Shown: positions 9,360 to 18,247, counted from the stretch's first letter. The stretch is DNA of 64,000 bases from Nordella sp. HKS 07 (GCF_011046735.1 NZ_CP049258.1:1630001-1694000); one strand, 5' to 3'. The notes: generated from the sequence alone by a model not told the origin. Numbers and translations: made by a program.

Positions 9360-9406
9360 TAGAGCCTTCCCGGTCGGATCATCCGATCCGACCGGGTAAA
9401 ACGCTC
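9360..9406. repeat. Hairpin element C, copy 1 (ffh leader)
   Basis: Perfect 12-bp inverted repeat: CCCGGTCGGATC at 9369-9380 and its complement at 9385-9396, loop ATCC, framed by TAGAGCC at the ffh side. A second copy with the same frame but different arms is at 26104-26160. On the minus strand the element ends 3 bp before the ffh ribosome-binding site. Confidence 0.7.
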
Positions 9407-9421
9407 GAAAACATTAGTCCT

Positions 9422-9470
9422 GCACGCTTCCTTATCGCCAAAGTCGAACAACTTTGGCGGGAAGCGCGCC
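9422..9470. repeat. Hairpin element D, copy 1
   Basis: Inner arms CGCCAAAGT (9436-9444) and ACTTTGGCG (9451-9459) and outer arms built on CGCTTCC/GGAAGCG. Copy 2 at 26039-26086 has the same outer arms but inner arms GCGAAAGT/ACTTTCGC, so pairing is preserved while sequence changed. Confidence 0.65.
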
Positions 9471-9480
9471 ACTCAAACGC

Positions 9481-9587
9481 AAAAAACACCCGGGGGCGCC
9501 ACGCGCTGCCGGATGCCGGCTCATCACCTCCCGGGATCAATCCCATGTGTGATAAGGCCCTGAGACGTTCAAGCGTCTTGAAATTCA
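9481..9587 (-). ncRNA. Candidate small RNA or structured leader upstream of ffh
   Basis: Downstream of a good sigma70-type promoter (9593-9621) and not coding. Minus-strand folds: AGACG/CGTCT hairpin around 9562-9577; a stem of TTATCAC with GTGATGA enclosing GGGAT-TG-ATCCC (9533-9544); GCCGGCATCCGGC (9509-9521). A CCCGGG/CCCGGG closure (9530-9535 / 9489-9494) is followed by TGTTTTTT at 9481-9488, a terminator-like end. The 4.5S SRP RNA signature (GGAA tetraloop with AGGUC/AAGCAG) was looked for and is absent. Identity unknown; it could be a free sRNA or an attenuating ffh leader. Confidence 0.4.
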
Positions 9588-9592
9588 GGCGT

Positions 9593-9621
9593 GTTCTAGA
9601 GACAGGGCCCACAAAAGTCAA
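9593..9621 (-). promoter_or_regulatory. Sigma70-like promoter for the ffh upstream transcript
   Basis: TTGACT (9616-9621) and TAGAAC (9593-9598) on the minus strand are separated by 17 bp. It is the best promoter-like pair in the 300-bp gap between the amine-oxidase gene and ffh. Transcription would start near 9586. Confidence 0.5.
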
Positions 9622-9647
9622 TCTTAAGCCCTGATAGGACGATCCCC

Positions 9648-10883
9648 CTATGTTAGGTGCCGGCAAACCTGGAGAGCGGCCGCCTCGCCAGAGAGCCTGG
9701 CCCCGGCACAGGTCTGGACAAGCGTTCCCCCCAGTGCCTCGCCGGCGAAGAAGATGCGTTCGCCCACCGGTTCCATCAGGCTTTTGCGGGCCCCGGCGAA
9801 GCCGGGCCGCGCCGACGCATAGGCGCCCCGTGTGAAGGGATTGGCGCCCCAGTCGGTCATGGCGGTGCGCCCGATCTGCTTCTCGATGCCTGCGCCGAAG
9901 GTGCGCGCCAGGTTCTGCACCGCGAAGTCGACCGCCGCGGCCTCTCCCGCCGCCGACAGCTCCCAGGCGAAGTCGCCGCCGACGAAGCCGACGACCAGAT
10001 CGCAGTCGAAGGGGAAGCACAGGAAATAGACATCGTGATGCCCGTGGCGCTCGATGAGAACGTCCTCGAAGGGCCTGAGGCCCAGCCGGTCGCCTTTGAT
10101 CTCGAGCGGGATCTTGGTGAGAAGCCCCATCGGCAGATTGTGGATCGCCTCGTCCTGCGCCAAGGGCAGATCCGGCGAAAAGCGCAATCCCCCGAAGGCC
10201 AGAACACCCGTCGACACGGTCACGATCGCCGTCTTGGCCGACACCTCGCCGCGCGGCGTCTCGGCGACGACGCCGGGCCCGTCCCAGCGCAGCCTCTTGA
10301 CCGGCGTATCGAGCTCCACCGCGATCGATTTCGCCCAATTGGCGACGATGGCGCCGAAGCCTTCGCGCACCAGGAAATTGGGATCGAGATCGGCCGCCGA
10401 CATGAGGTCGGCCACCGATATTTCATCCGTATCCTGAGCAAAATCCATGGGCCCGGCATAGGTCGCGGCCGCCGCGCCTATGGAGCTCACCTCGAGCAGC
10501 TCGGCGAGCCTGTCGCCCTTCGCGGTCTTGTGCTCGAGGACAGAGGAAAGCTCGAAATCGGCCTTGAACATCTTCGCCATCTCGACCGCGGTGGCGCGCC
10601 GCGACCCAAAATAGAGCCGGTCGAGATTGAGATCGTGATGCTGCAGCGTGGCGCCTTGCGCGATGGCCTCGTCGAAGAACGGATTGCGGTCGGCGGCATG
10701 GAGCCAGGCGCAGCCCCAGTCGAAGGGCACGCCGAATTTGTCGCTGACGGTCAGGGCCCGCCCGCCGATGCGGCTCTGCGCTTCGAGCACGCGCACGCTC
10801 TTGCCTTGGGCGATGAGCGCCTTGGCGGCGCCGAGGCCGGCGGCGCCGGCGCCCACGATCAGGACATCTGCTGCTGACGTCAT
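9648..10883 (-). CDS. FAD-dependent oxidoreductase, flavin amine oxidase type
   Basis: A 411-residue flavoprotein. The N-terminal dinucleotide-binding motif VLIVGAGAAGLGAAKALIAQGKSVRVLEA ends in the ribose-binding acid, followed by RIGGRAL, the amine-oxidase GGR motif. The C-terminal FFAGEALGGTLVQTCAGARLSGEAAA contacts FAD. The overall shape is that of monoamine/polyamine oxidase-like proteins. The true substrate is unknown. No signal peptide is seen, so it is cytoplasmic. Confidence 0.85.
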   Translation of the reverse strand: MTSAADVLIVGAGAAGLGAAKALIAQGKSVRVLEAQSRIGGRALTVSDKFGVPFDWGCAWLHAADRNPFFDEAIAQGATLQHHDLNLDRLYFGSRRATAVEMAKMFKADFELSSVLEHKTAKGDRLAELLEVSSIGAAAATYAGPMDFAQDTDEISVADLMSAADLDPNFLVREGFGAIVANWAKSIAVELDTPVKRLRWDGPGVVAETPRGEVSAKTAIVTVSTGVLAFGGLRFSPDLPLAQDEAIHNLPMGLLTKIPLEIKGDRLGLRPFEDVLIERHGHHDVYFLCFPFDCDLVVGFVGGDFAWELSAAGEAAAVDFAVQNLARTFGAGIEKQIGRTAMTDWGANPFTRGAYASARPGFAGARKSLMEPVGERIFFAGEALGGTLVQTCAGARLSGEAAALQVCRHLT

Positions 10884-10895
10884 GCTGCGCTCCCT

Positions 10896-11007
10896 AGATC
10901 ACGATCACTTCAGGTCGGTTCGACCTGAAGTGATAACGTGATCGGAATCTTATGTTTAGCGCGTGATCGGACGGAAAACCGGTGCCACTTTTCCTGATCA
11001 CGCGCTA
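10896..11007. repeat. Composite palindromic element B, copy 1
   Basis: Begins AGATCACGATCACTTC, with a hairpin CACTTCAGGTCG/CGACCTGAAGTG. It then has GTGATCGG and an outer inverted pair AGCGCGTGATC ... GATCACGCGCT enclosing GGAAAACCGGTGCCACTTTTCC. Copies are at 13504, 25925 (inverted) and 53359. Confidence 0.75.
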
Positions 11008-11059
11008 GCGCCCTCTCCCGTAACGTCAGAATGTCTTGACGGACTGCCTTAGGCAAGCC

Positions 11060-12318
11060 TCAATTGGCCGGCGACAGCAGCAGCCCTCTCCGCGACCGGT
11101 CCTCCTTCACGAAATAGACCATGATGCCGGCCAGCACAGCGGTGCCGAAGGCGGCCCACCACATTTCCGTGTAGCGGGCGAAGAGGTCGAACAGATAGCC
11201 GCCCATGAAGGAGCCGAGCGCGCCGCCCAGCGCATGGCCGCCGCTGATCAGTCCCATGGCGAGGCCCATGATCTTGAGCCCCAGATGCGAGGCGGCGAGG
11301 CTGGCGGTCGGCGGCACCGTCGAATAATCGAAAATGCCGTAGATGAAGGCGAAGAGGATCAGCATCTCGTAGCTCGTGCCCACCTGCATGAGGACCAGGA
11401 ACGAGAAGGAGCGCACAATATAGATGGTGCCCAGAAGCAACGGCCGGTTGACCCGGTCGGTGAGCCAGCCCGACAGGAACATGCCGCCGAGATTGATGGC
11501 CATGATGGCGCCATAGACGCCCGAGGCCGGCACCGGGGGAAGCCGCAAAAGGCGGCATAGGGCAGGAAATGCGTCTCGATGGCGCCGGTGGTGGTGACGC
11601 CGCAGATGAAGAAGCTCCAATAGAGTATCTGGAAGGTCGGATTGGTGAGCAGGAATTTGAGCCGCGTCCACAGCGCCTCCTGCGGTTCGGCGAGCACCGC
11701 CTTGTCCTCTGCCTCTGCCCCTGCCGGCGGCTTGAGCGCCACCCAGATGACCGCCGCCATGACGAGGCAGACCACCGCGACCGCGACGATGCTCCACCGC
11801 CAACTCACATAAGCGAGCCCCGCGGTGACGAGCGGAACAGTGACGAACTGTCCGGCGGTGGCGCCCGAATTGGCGATGCCGGTGGCAAGTCCCCTCTGCT
11901 CGCTGAACAGCTTGGCGACGGCGGTCGAGATCAGATGCATGTTGGCGGTGGCGAAGCCCACGCCGCCGACGAGCCCGTAGCCGACAATATAAAGTGCGGC
12001 GACCGGATAGGCGGCGAAGATCAGAAGGCCTGCCGCCACGACAAGCAGCCCCAGGGTGAGCATGAGACGGGCGCCATAGCGGTCGGCGAGATTGCCGGCG
12101 ATCGGCGCCACGATGGCGATCATCACCAGCGCCACCGATTGGCCCGTGCCGATGAAGGTTTTCGACCAGCCGAGCGTTCTCGTCCAGTCGTCGGTCATGA
12201 TGGCGACGACCTGGCGCGCCGACATCACGATGGAAAGGACGGCGAAGCACAACCACACCACGACCCAGGGATTGATCCGGCGCGCGATGTCTGGGGAAGA
12301 GTCGGAAATGCTGGTCAT
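11060..12318 (-). pseudogene. MFS transporter with a single-base frameshift
   Basis: The first ~260 residues (from the ATG at 12318, MTSISDSSPDIARRINPW) and the last ~160 residues (ending KEDRSRRGLLLSPAN at 11060) are clearly one major-facilitator protein of OFA/oxalate-antiporter type. They are in two frames. The break is at a run of five G at 11535-11539 (C on the coding strand). One added C would give CGFPPVPASGVYGAIMAIN, a continuous and family-typical sequence. Either the gene is inactivated or the base was lost in sequencing. A 7-bp hairpin (GCCCGGC/GCCGGGC, 12319-12341) immediately precedes the ATG. Substrate unknown; monocarboxylates are usual for the family. Confidence 0.8.
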
Positions 12319-12405
12319 GCCCGGCAGATGGCCAGCCGGGCAAGCGTCAGTCCAGCGAATTTATTTGATGAACCCATCGCGGATGCTGATGGATCGGATT
12401 CCCTT

Positions 12406-12538
12406 ATACCCTCGCCCCCAATGCGAAGCATCGGGAGGGTGAGGGGGAACTGACAGCAGTCACTCTGACAATTCACCAGGATCGTGCTGCTGGTTTCCCC
12501 CTCACCCTAACCCTCTCCCCCGCAGGGGGAGAGGGGAT
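12406..12538. repeat. GC-rich palindromic elements (family E), two units
   Basis: The unit at 12496-12538 (CCCCTCACCCTAACCCTCTC then a hairpin CTCTCCCCC-GCA-GGGGGAGAG) is the reverse complement of the element at 31926-31968 with about one mismatch over 43 bp. A related, looser unit (ACCCTCGCCCCC ... GGGAGGGTGAGG) lies at 12408-12448. The rest of the gap between the MFS gene and the hydroxylase holds nothing recognised. Confidence 0.7.
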
Positions 12539-12608
12539 CTTTCAACAGCGATTTTCAAATACGCTGTCTCAAAAAGGCAACCAAATGCGCCGCCATGAGA
12601 AGGTGGAA

Positions 12609-13451
12609 CTAGCTCTGCGGCCGGTTGCGCAGCGCTTCGGCCTGCGCGTAGAAGCGCTTTTCCCATTCCTTGTGATTGTCGAGGCCTTCGCGGATGAACG
12701 GCGTGAACAGCGCGATGTTCATCAGCAGCCAGTTGACGAAATTGCCCGGGAAACGCATCGGCTTCACGAAATCGACGAACAGCACGACCCGCGTCTTGTC
12801 GGAATGGTTCCACGCCTCGTGCTCATAGGCGTCGTCGAAAATCAGGACCTTGCCTTCGCTCCAATGGCAAATCTGGTCGTTGACCCGGATGGCGATCTTG
12901 TCGCGCGGCTCCGGCACGATCATCCCGAGATGCATGCGCAGCACGCCATTATAGGGGCCGCGATGGGCGGGGAGATGCTTCCCCGGCTCGAAGATCGAGA
13001 ACATGGCAGTCTTGAGTCCCGGGATGGCCTGCACGGCCTTCCAGGTTTCGGGGCACTGCGCGATGTTCTGTTCCGACTTCATGCCGAAGGCGAGCAGGAA
13101 AAAGGTCTTCCAGCCCTGGTCGGTGCTGATCGTCTTCACGTCGGACGAGATGTCCTGGAAATTCGGCAGTTCCGACTTGCGCACCAGCACGCGCTCGAGC
13201 TCGGCCCGGATCGCCGGGTACGCCTTCTCGACCTCGGCCGCCCAGGGGAAGGCCTTGTTGTCGTAGACGGGCGGATTGCCGAGCTTGGCGCATTTCAGAT
13301 TGAGCTTCTCGGCCTTGGCGACGATGTTCATGAAGAAGCGCGTGACGGCGCTCGGTCGGTCCATGGGAGCGACGCCGGCGGTTCCGAATTTTTGCTGGGC
13401 TTCCTCCTGCTTCGCAGGAGAGAACGCACGGTCCGTGGTATTTGCAGTCAT
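12609..13451 (-). CDS. Aspartyl/asparaginyl beta-hydroxylase family (LpxO-like) dioxygenase
   Basis: Fe(II)/2-oxoglutarate-dependent dioxygenase of 280 residues. Iron ligands are probably H163 or H174 in HLPAHRGPYNGVLRMHLGM and H211 or H216 in YEHEAWNHSDKTRVVLFVDF; the second segment also carries the arginine that would bind 2-oxoglutarate. Length and layout resemble LpxO, which 2-hydroxylates a lipid A acyl chain, and the RFPGNFVNWLLMNIALFTPFI segment is a candidate membrane-associated helix. Substrate assignment is tentative: the domain family also hydroxylates proteins. It is divergent from dapF across a repeat element. Confidence 0.75.
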   Translation of the reverse strand: MTANTTDRAFSPAKQEEAQQKFGTAGVAPMDRPSAVTRFFMNIVAKAEKLNLKCAKLGNPPVYDNKAFPWAAEVEKAYPAIRAELERVLVRKSELPNFQDISSDVKTISTDQGWKTFFLLAFGMKSEQNIAQCPETWKAVQAIPGLKTAMFSIFEPGKHLPAHRGPYNGVLRMHLGMIVPEPRDKIAIRVNDQICHWSEGKVLIFDDAYEHEAWNHSDKTRVVLFVDFVKPMRFPGNFVNWLLMNIALFTPFIREGLDNHKEWEKRFYAQAEALRNRPQS

Positions 13452-13503
13452 GATGTCACCGGTTATGGCCGCATCGTGGCGGCTCTATGGCAGAAACTTT
13501 GCT

Positions 13504-13616
13504 TAGGTCACGACCGCTTCAGACCCTACGCCCGAAATGGTAAACATGATCGAAATCCTGTATTTAGTGCGCAATCGGACGGCAAACTGCGGACCACTTC
13601 TCCTGATTACGCGTTA
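13504..13616. repeat. Composite palindromic element B, copy 2 (degenerate)
   Basis: Same order as copy 1 (TCACGACCGCTTCAGACC ... ACATGATCGAAATC ... GCGCAATCGGACGG ... ACCACTTCTCCTGATTACGCG), but many arm bases no longer pair, so this copy looks old. Confidence 0.6.
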
Positions 13617-13668
13617 GGGGTTAGCAAAAGGCTAGCCTTTTCTGGAGCTTTCACCATATAAACCGGCC

Positions 13669-14526
13669 ATGAACGGGTTGGCACCCATGCAATTCCGCAA
13701 GATGAACGGGCTCGGCAACGACTTTGTCGTGCTCGACGCCCGCTTGCGCCCGCTATCCATAAGTCAGGACAAAGCCCGCGCCATAGCCGACCGTAAATCC
13801 GGCATCGGCTGCGACCAGCTCATCGTGCTGGAGCCGTCGAGCACGGCCGATGTCCTCATGCGCATCTGGAACAATGAGGGCTTCGAGGTCGAATCCTGCG
13901 GCAACGCGTCCCGCTGCATCGCCGACATTCTCTTCGAGGAGAAGCGCAAGACGCTCGCCACCATAGATACCAAGGGCGGTTTCCTCGTCTGCGAGAAGGG
14001 TGGCGACGGGCTGGTGACAGTCGACATGGGAGCTCCCCGTTTCAGCTGGCGCGACATCCCCTTGTCCGAACCCTTCGCCGACACCCGCCATATCGAACTT
14101 CAGCTGGGGCCCATTGACGCGCCATTGATCCATTCGCCCTCGGTCGTGAATGTCGGCAATCCGCATTGCATCTTCTGGGTCAAGGATCTGGACATTGTCG
14201 ACCTCGCCAAGGCCGGGCCGATGCTCGAGCATCATCCGCTCTTCCCGGAGCGCGCCAATATCTCGCTCGCGAGGGTCGACGCCAAGGATCATATCACGCT
14301 CAAGGTGTGGGAGCGCGGCGCCGGCCTGACGCGCGCCTGTGGTACAGCCGCCTGCGCCGTCGTGGCGGCGGCGGCCCGCATCAAGCTTACGCACCGCAAA
14401 GCCACCGTGACTTTGCCGGGCGGCGACCTCCTCATCGATTGGCGCGAAGCCGACGATCACATTTTGATGACCGGGCCGGTCACTTATGAATATGAGGGTG
14501 TACTGCCCGCTCATCTCACGGTGTGA
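13669..14526 (+). CDS. dapF: Diaminopimelate epimerase
   Basis: PLP-independent epimerase converting LL- to meso-diaminopimelate for lysine and peptidoglycan. It has 285 residues. The catalytic cysteine pair is C77 (ESCGNASRC) and C224 (RACGTAACA), the latter in the alphaproteobacterial ACGTAACA form. KMNGLGNDFVVLD is the N-terminal signature. An alternative ATG six codons downstream (13687) starts closer to the family norm; neither start has a strong SD. It is the first gene of dapF-mtaB-ftsY-yciB. Confidence 0.97.
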   Translation: MNGLAPMQFRKMNGLGNDFVVLDARLRPLSISQDKARAIADRKSGIGCDQLIVLEPSSTADVLMRIWNNEGFEVESCGNASRCIADILFEEKRKTLATIDTKGGFLVCEKGGDGLVTVDMGAPRFSWRDIPLSEPFADTRHIELQLGPIDAPLIHSPSVVNVGNPHCIFWVKDLDIVDLAKAGPMLEHHPLFPERANISLARVDAKDHITLKVWERGAGLTRACGTAACAVVAAAARIKLTHRKATVTLPGGDLLIDWREADDHILMTGPVTYEYEGVLPAHLTV

Positions 14527-14532
14527 TGACCC

Positions 14533-15795
14533 ATGTCGAAACCGGACATCATCACCTTTGGCTGCCGTCTGAACGCCTATGAATCGGAAGTGATGCGCCA
14601 TGAGGCCGAGAAGGCCGGCCTCGAGGACGCGATCATCTTCAACACCTGCGCGGTGACCGCGGAGGCGACGCGCCAGGCGCGCCAGGCCATCCGCCGCGCC
14701 CGCAAGGACAATCCGCAAGCGCGCATCATCGTCACCGGCTGCGCCGCCCAGACCGACCCCGCGATGTTCGCCGCGATGGCGGAAGTCGACCTGGTGCTCG
14801 GCAACCAGGAAAAGCTCGACGCGAAGAACTATCGTGTCGCCGATTTCGGCCTTTCGACCGAAGAGCGCGTCAAGGTGAACGACATCATGTCGGTGCGCGA
14901 GACAGCACTGCACATGATCGACGGCTTCTCCGAGCGCACCCGCGCATTTGTGCAGATTCAGAACGGCTGCGACCATCGCTGCACCTTCTGCATCATCCCC
15001 TTCGGACGCGGCAATTCGCGCTCGGTGGCGGCCGGCGAAGCGGTCGAGCAGATCCGCCGCCTTGTTGCCAACGGCTATTCGGAGATCGTTCTCTCAGGCG
15101 TCGACATCACGTCCTGGGGCTCCGACCTGCCGGGCAAGCCGCGCCTCGGCAATCTGGTGCGCCGCATCCTCAAGGCGGTGCCGGATCTGAAGCGTTTGCG
15201 CCTTTCCTCGATCGATTCGATCGAGGCCGATGACGACCTCATGCGCGCCATCGCCGAGGAGGAACGGCTGATGCCGCATCTCCATCTCTCGCTGCAGGCG
15301 GGCGACGACATGATCCTCAAACGCATGAAGCGCCGGCATCTGCGCGACCATTCGATCGCTTTCTGTCGGGAGGTGCGCCGGTTGCGCCCCGACATCGTCT
15401 TCGGCGCCGACATCATCGCCGGCTTCCCGACAGAGACCGAGGCGATGTTCGAGAATTCGCTGCGGATCGTCGAGGAATGCGGCCTGACCTATCTGCATGT
15501 CTTCCCCTTCTCGGCGAGACCCGGCACGCCGGCGGCGCGCATGCCGCAACTGGCGAAGCCAATTATTCAGGAGCGTGCCAGACGCCTGCGCGAGAAGGGC
15601 AAGGCGCGGCTCGACACCTTCCTCGGCCAGGAAGTCGGCGCCTCGCGCTCCATCCTCATCGAGACCGAGAGCACCGGCCGCACCGAGCATTTCGCCGCCG
15701 TCAAATTCGTGCAACGCATGAGCGCCGGCGCCATCGTCCGCGCCACCGTGACGGGCCGCGGCGCCGACCATCTCGAGGCGAGCCTCGCCGCATGA
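14533..15795 (+). CDS. mtaB: tRNA t6A37 methylthiotransferase MtaB
   Basis: Radical-SAM enzyme that adds a methylthio group to N6-threonylcarbamoyl-A37 of tRNAs. The 420-residue protein has the N-terminal UPF0004 domain with three cluster cysteines (TFGCRLNAYESE, FNTCAVT, TGCAAQ). The radical-SAM motif is CDHRCTFCIIPFGRG, and a C-terminal TRAM-like segment follows. It starts 6 bp after dapF; its stop overlaps the ftsY start (ATGA). Confidence 0.95.
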   Translation: MSKPDIITFGCRLNAYESEVMRHEAEKAGLEDAIIFNTCAVTAEATRQARQAIRRARKDNPQARIIVTGCAAQTDPAMFAAMAEVDLVLGNQEKLDAKNYRVADFGLSTEERVKVNDIMSVRETALHMIDGFSERTRAFVQIQNGCDHRCTFCIIPFGRGNSRSVAAGEAVEQIRRLVANGYSEIVLSGVDITSWGSDLPGKPRLGNLVRRILKAVPDLKRLRLSSIDSIEADDDLMRAIAEEERLMPHLHLSLQAGDDMILKRMKRRHLRDHSIAFCREVRRLRPDIVFGADIIAGFPTETEAMFENSLRIVEECGLTYLHVFPFSARPGTPAARMPQLAKPIIQERARRLREKGKARLDTFLGQEVGASRSILIETESTGRTEHFAAVKFVQRMSAGAIVRATVTGRGADHLEASLAA

Positions 15796-16925
15796 GTGGT
15801 TTCTTCAAGAAACTCTTCACGCGGGGCTCGAGCCGCGAGGATCCGGCACCGCCGCCGGCACCCGAAGCCGAGATCCCGCCGCCCGCCACGGAAATTGTCT
15901 CATCGCCGGATCCGGAACCGGCTCCCCCTGCTCCGGATCTCGTGCCTGTTGCGCCGGAACATGTTGCACTGCAGCCGGAACCCGAGCCCGAGGTCGCGCC
16001 GCAACAGCGCGGCGGCTGGTTCGGCCGGCTCACGGAAGGCCTGGCGAAATCCTCGCGCTCCCTCACCGGCTCGATCACCTCGATCTTCACCAAGCGCAAG
16101 CTCGATGCGGCGACGCTCGGGGAGCTCGAGGACGCGCTGATCCAGGCCGATCTCGGCGTCGCGACGACCGCTCGCATCATCAGCGCGGTTTCGGCTGGCC
16201 GCTATGACAAGGAGATCGAGCCCGAGGAGGTGAAAGCCATTCTCGCCGGCGAAGTGGCGAAGGTGCTGAAGCCGGTCGAGGTTCCTTTCAGTTTCGGCAC
16301 GCAGAAGCCGTTCGTCATCCTCGTGGTTGGCGTCAACGGCGCCGGCAAGACCACCACCATCGGCAAGCTCGGCGCCATCGCGACGCGCGAGGGCCACTCG
16401 GTCATGCTGGCGGCCTGCGACACCTTCCGCGCCGCTGCCATCGAGCAACTGACCGTCTGGGGCAAGCGCATCGGCGCCAAGGTCATCTCGCGTCCCACCG
16501 GAGCGGACGCCGCCGGCCTCGCCTTCGACGCGATGAAGGAGGCGCAGGACAGCCGGACCGACATCCTCTTCATCGACACCGCCGGACGCCTGCAGAACAA
16601 GGCCAACCTCATGGCCGAGCTCGACAAGGTGGTGCGCGTCATCAAGAAGCAGGATGAAACGGCGCCGCACGCCGTCCTGCTGGTGCTCGATGCCACCACC
16701 GGCCAGAACGCCATATCGCAGGCCGACGTCTTCACCAGGGTCGCGGGCGTCACCGGCTTGATCATGACCAAGCTTGACGGCACGGCGAGGGGCGGCATTC
16801 TTGTCGCCATCGCCGAAAGGTTCAAGCTTCCCATCCACGCCATCGGCGTCGGCGAGCAGATCGAGGATCTGCAGCCTTTCGATGCCGATGCCTTCTCGCG
16901 CGCCATAGCAGGTCTCGCCGAATGA
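15792..16925 (+). CDS. ftsY: Signal recognition particle receptor FtsY
   Basis: SRP receptor GTPase, partner of Ffh. It has 377 residues from the ATG overlapping the mtaB stop; a longer upstream reading would lie wholly inside mtaB. The N-terminal A domain is Pro/Glu/Ala-rich (about 12-70) and thought to bind the membrane. The NG domain carries GVNGAGKTTTIGKLG, DTFRAAAIEQL, IDTAGRLQNK, TKLDGTARGG and the closing GVGEQIEDLQPFD. Confidence 0.97.
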   Translation: MSGFFKKLFTRGSSREDPAPPPAPEAEIPPPATEIVSSPDPEPAPPAPDLVPVAPEHVALQPEPEPEVAPQQRGGWFGRLTEGLAKSSRSLTGSITSIFTKRKLDAATLGELEDALIQADLGVATTARIISAVSAGRYDKEIEPEEVKAILAGEVAKVLKPVEVPFSFGTQKPFVILVVGVNGAGKTTTIGKLGAIATREGHSVMLAACDTFRAAAIEQLTVWGKRIGAKVISRPTGADAAGLAFDAMKEAQDSRTDILFIDTAGRLQNKANLMAELDKVVRVIKKQDETAPHAVLLVLDATTGQNAISQADVFTRVAGVTGLIMTKLDGTARGGILVAIAERFKLPIHAIGVGEQIEDLQPFDADAFSRAIAGLAE

Positions 16926-17476
16926 ACCCCTTGGTCAAAATCCTCATCGAAGCGGGCCCGCTCGTGGCCTTCTTCCTGTCCAATTGGCTGGCCGGCATCT
17001 TCTGGGCTACCGGCATCTTCATGGCCGCGACCGCGATCGCCCTGCTCCTGTCCTGGCTGCTCACGCGCAAGCTGGCCGTCATACCGCTGATCAGCGCCGG
17101 CTTCGTCGCGATTTTCGGCGTCCTCACTCTGTGGCTCCACGATGAGACTTTCATCAAGGTGAAAGTCACGCTGATCAACGCCCTGTTCGGCGTCATTCTC
17201 CTCGGCGGTTTGCTCTTTGGACAGACTTTCCTCAAATATGTCATGGGCGAAGCCGTCAAGATGACCGAGCAAGGCTGGCGCGCCCTCACCATACGCTGGG
17301 GAATATTCTTTCTGCTCGTCGCTCTCGTGAATGAGGTGGTGTGGCGGATGGTCTCGACCGACAACTGGGTGAACTTCAAGCTGGCGCTTCTGCCGGTCAC
17401 GCTCGTTTTTGCCCTCTCCCAGGCGCCAATGATGACCAAACATATGATTCAGGACGACCCCAAGCCCCCTCAGTAA
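16922..17476 (+). CDS. yciB: Inner membrane protein YciB / septation protein A
   Basis: A 184-residue polytopic protein with about five hydrophobic helices; ILIEAGPLVAFFLSN at the N terminus and FGQTFLKYVMGEAVKMTEQGWRALTIRW in the middle are family hallmarks. The family supports cell-envelope integrity and division. Its ATG overlaps the ftsY stop by 4 bp. Confidence 0.93.
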   Translation: MNPLVKILIEAGPLVAFFLSNWLAGIFWATGIFMAATAIALLLSWLLTRKLAVIPLISAGFVAIFGVLTLWLHDETFIKVKVTLINALFGVILLGGLLFGQTFLKYVMGEAVKMTEQGWRALTIRWGIFFLLVALVNEVVWRMVSTDNWVNFKLALLPVTLVFALSQAPMMTKHMIQDDPKPPQ

Positions 17477-17746
17477 CCGGTCTGGTCACACTTCGCGACC
17501 ACTCCGTATGCGGACAATACGGTTGTGCGGCCGCGGTCATGTCGCTTCTCGCAATTGCACAAGAGCATGCGCTTTATCCCCTTGCCGTCGCCGTTGCGAG
17601 GCGCTAGGACAAATGGCTTCGGGTGACGGTAACGATAAGCTCTTGCAGTTTCGGGGCAAGAAAGCGGGGCAAACCATCCGGAATGAGGCATCAAAAGATA
17701 CGCGCGGCGAAGCTGGCGGCTCGCGGTGTGGCAGGAGTAGGGGTCG

Positions 17747-18247
17747 ATGACAGGCAACAAAGATGTGAAGCAGCTTTCGCGCTCGCCGTATCATCTTTTG
17801 AAGAGAGCAGCTCAGTATGCTGCCTATGTTTATCAAGGTGAGGTGGGCAAGGCCGGCCTCACACAGCGCCAATTCACCGTTCTTATAGCCGTCGACCAGA
17901 ATGAAGGCGTCAGCCAGACGGCTCTGGTGAAGATGACCGGGATCGACCGCTCGACGCTGGCCGATCTCGTCGCCCGTCTTCTGGCGCAGGGCTATCTGCA
18001 ACGCCGGCGTACCAAGGACGATGGACGCACCAATTCGGTGCGCATCACCTCCGCCGGCAAGCGCATGCTGAAGCTGGCGCAGCCGGGCGCCGACGAGGTG
18101 GACAAGCAGGTGCTTTCCGCGATCCCGGCAAGCCACCGCAAATCCTTCACCGAGGCATTGAGTCTACTGGCCGCCGAAATGGACCGCATCGAGGACGAGA
18201 GCGAGGTCAAGCCCGCCCTCAAGATCAAGAACCGCCGGCGCGCCTGA
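17747..18247 (+). CDS. MarR-family transcriptional regulator
   Basis: A 166-residue winged-helix repressor or activator. LTQRQFTVLIAVDQNEGVSQTALVKMTGIDRSTLADLVARLLAQGYLQRRRTKDDGRTNSVRITSAGKRML is the complete MarR helix-turn-helix and wing (split here by no insertion). GGAG precedes the ATG. Its 3' end overlaps the convergent ccmG by 23 bp. The 270-bp gap before it contains a CCGTAT/ATACGG inverted repeat at about 17504-17523 but no other feature. Ligand and targets are unknown. Confidence 0.88.
   Translation: MTGNKDVKQLSRSPYHLLKRAAQYAAYVYQGEVGKAGLTQRQFTVLIAVDQNEGVSQTALVKMTGIDRSTLADLVARLLAQGYLQRRRTKDDGRTNSVRITSAGKRMLKLAQPGADEVDKQVLSAIPASHRKSFTEALSLLAAEMDRIEDESEVKPALKIKNRRRA

Noticed and set aside
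7776-9362. A 528-codon open frame antisense to ffh, and similar long shadows at 477-1400, 1351-2670 and 55202-56860
   Set aside because: Each lies opposite a well-supported gene and shows the same low-complexity Arg/Gly/Asp/Ala composition.
9481-9620. 4.5S SRP RNA gene upstream of ffh
   Set aside because: The region is structured, but the conserved GGAA tetraloop stem and the AGGUC/AAGCAG internal loops are not there on either strand.
11060-12343. Two separate MFS half-genes
   Set aside because: The halves join at one homopolymer into a single family-typical transporter; a frameshifted single gene explains them better.
17477-17746. Small open frame 17508-17750 before the MarR gene
   Set aside because: No family resemblance, Arg/Cys-rich composition and overlap with the MarR ribosome-binding site; the gap holds only a weak inverted repeat.
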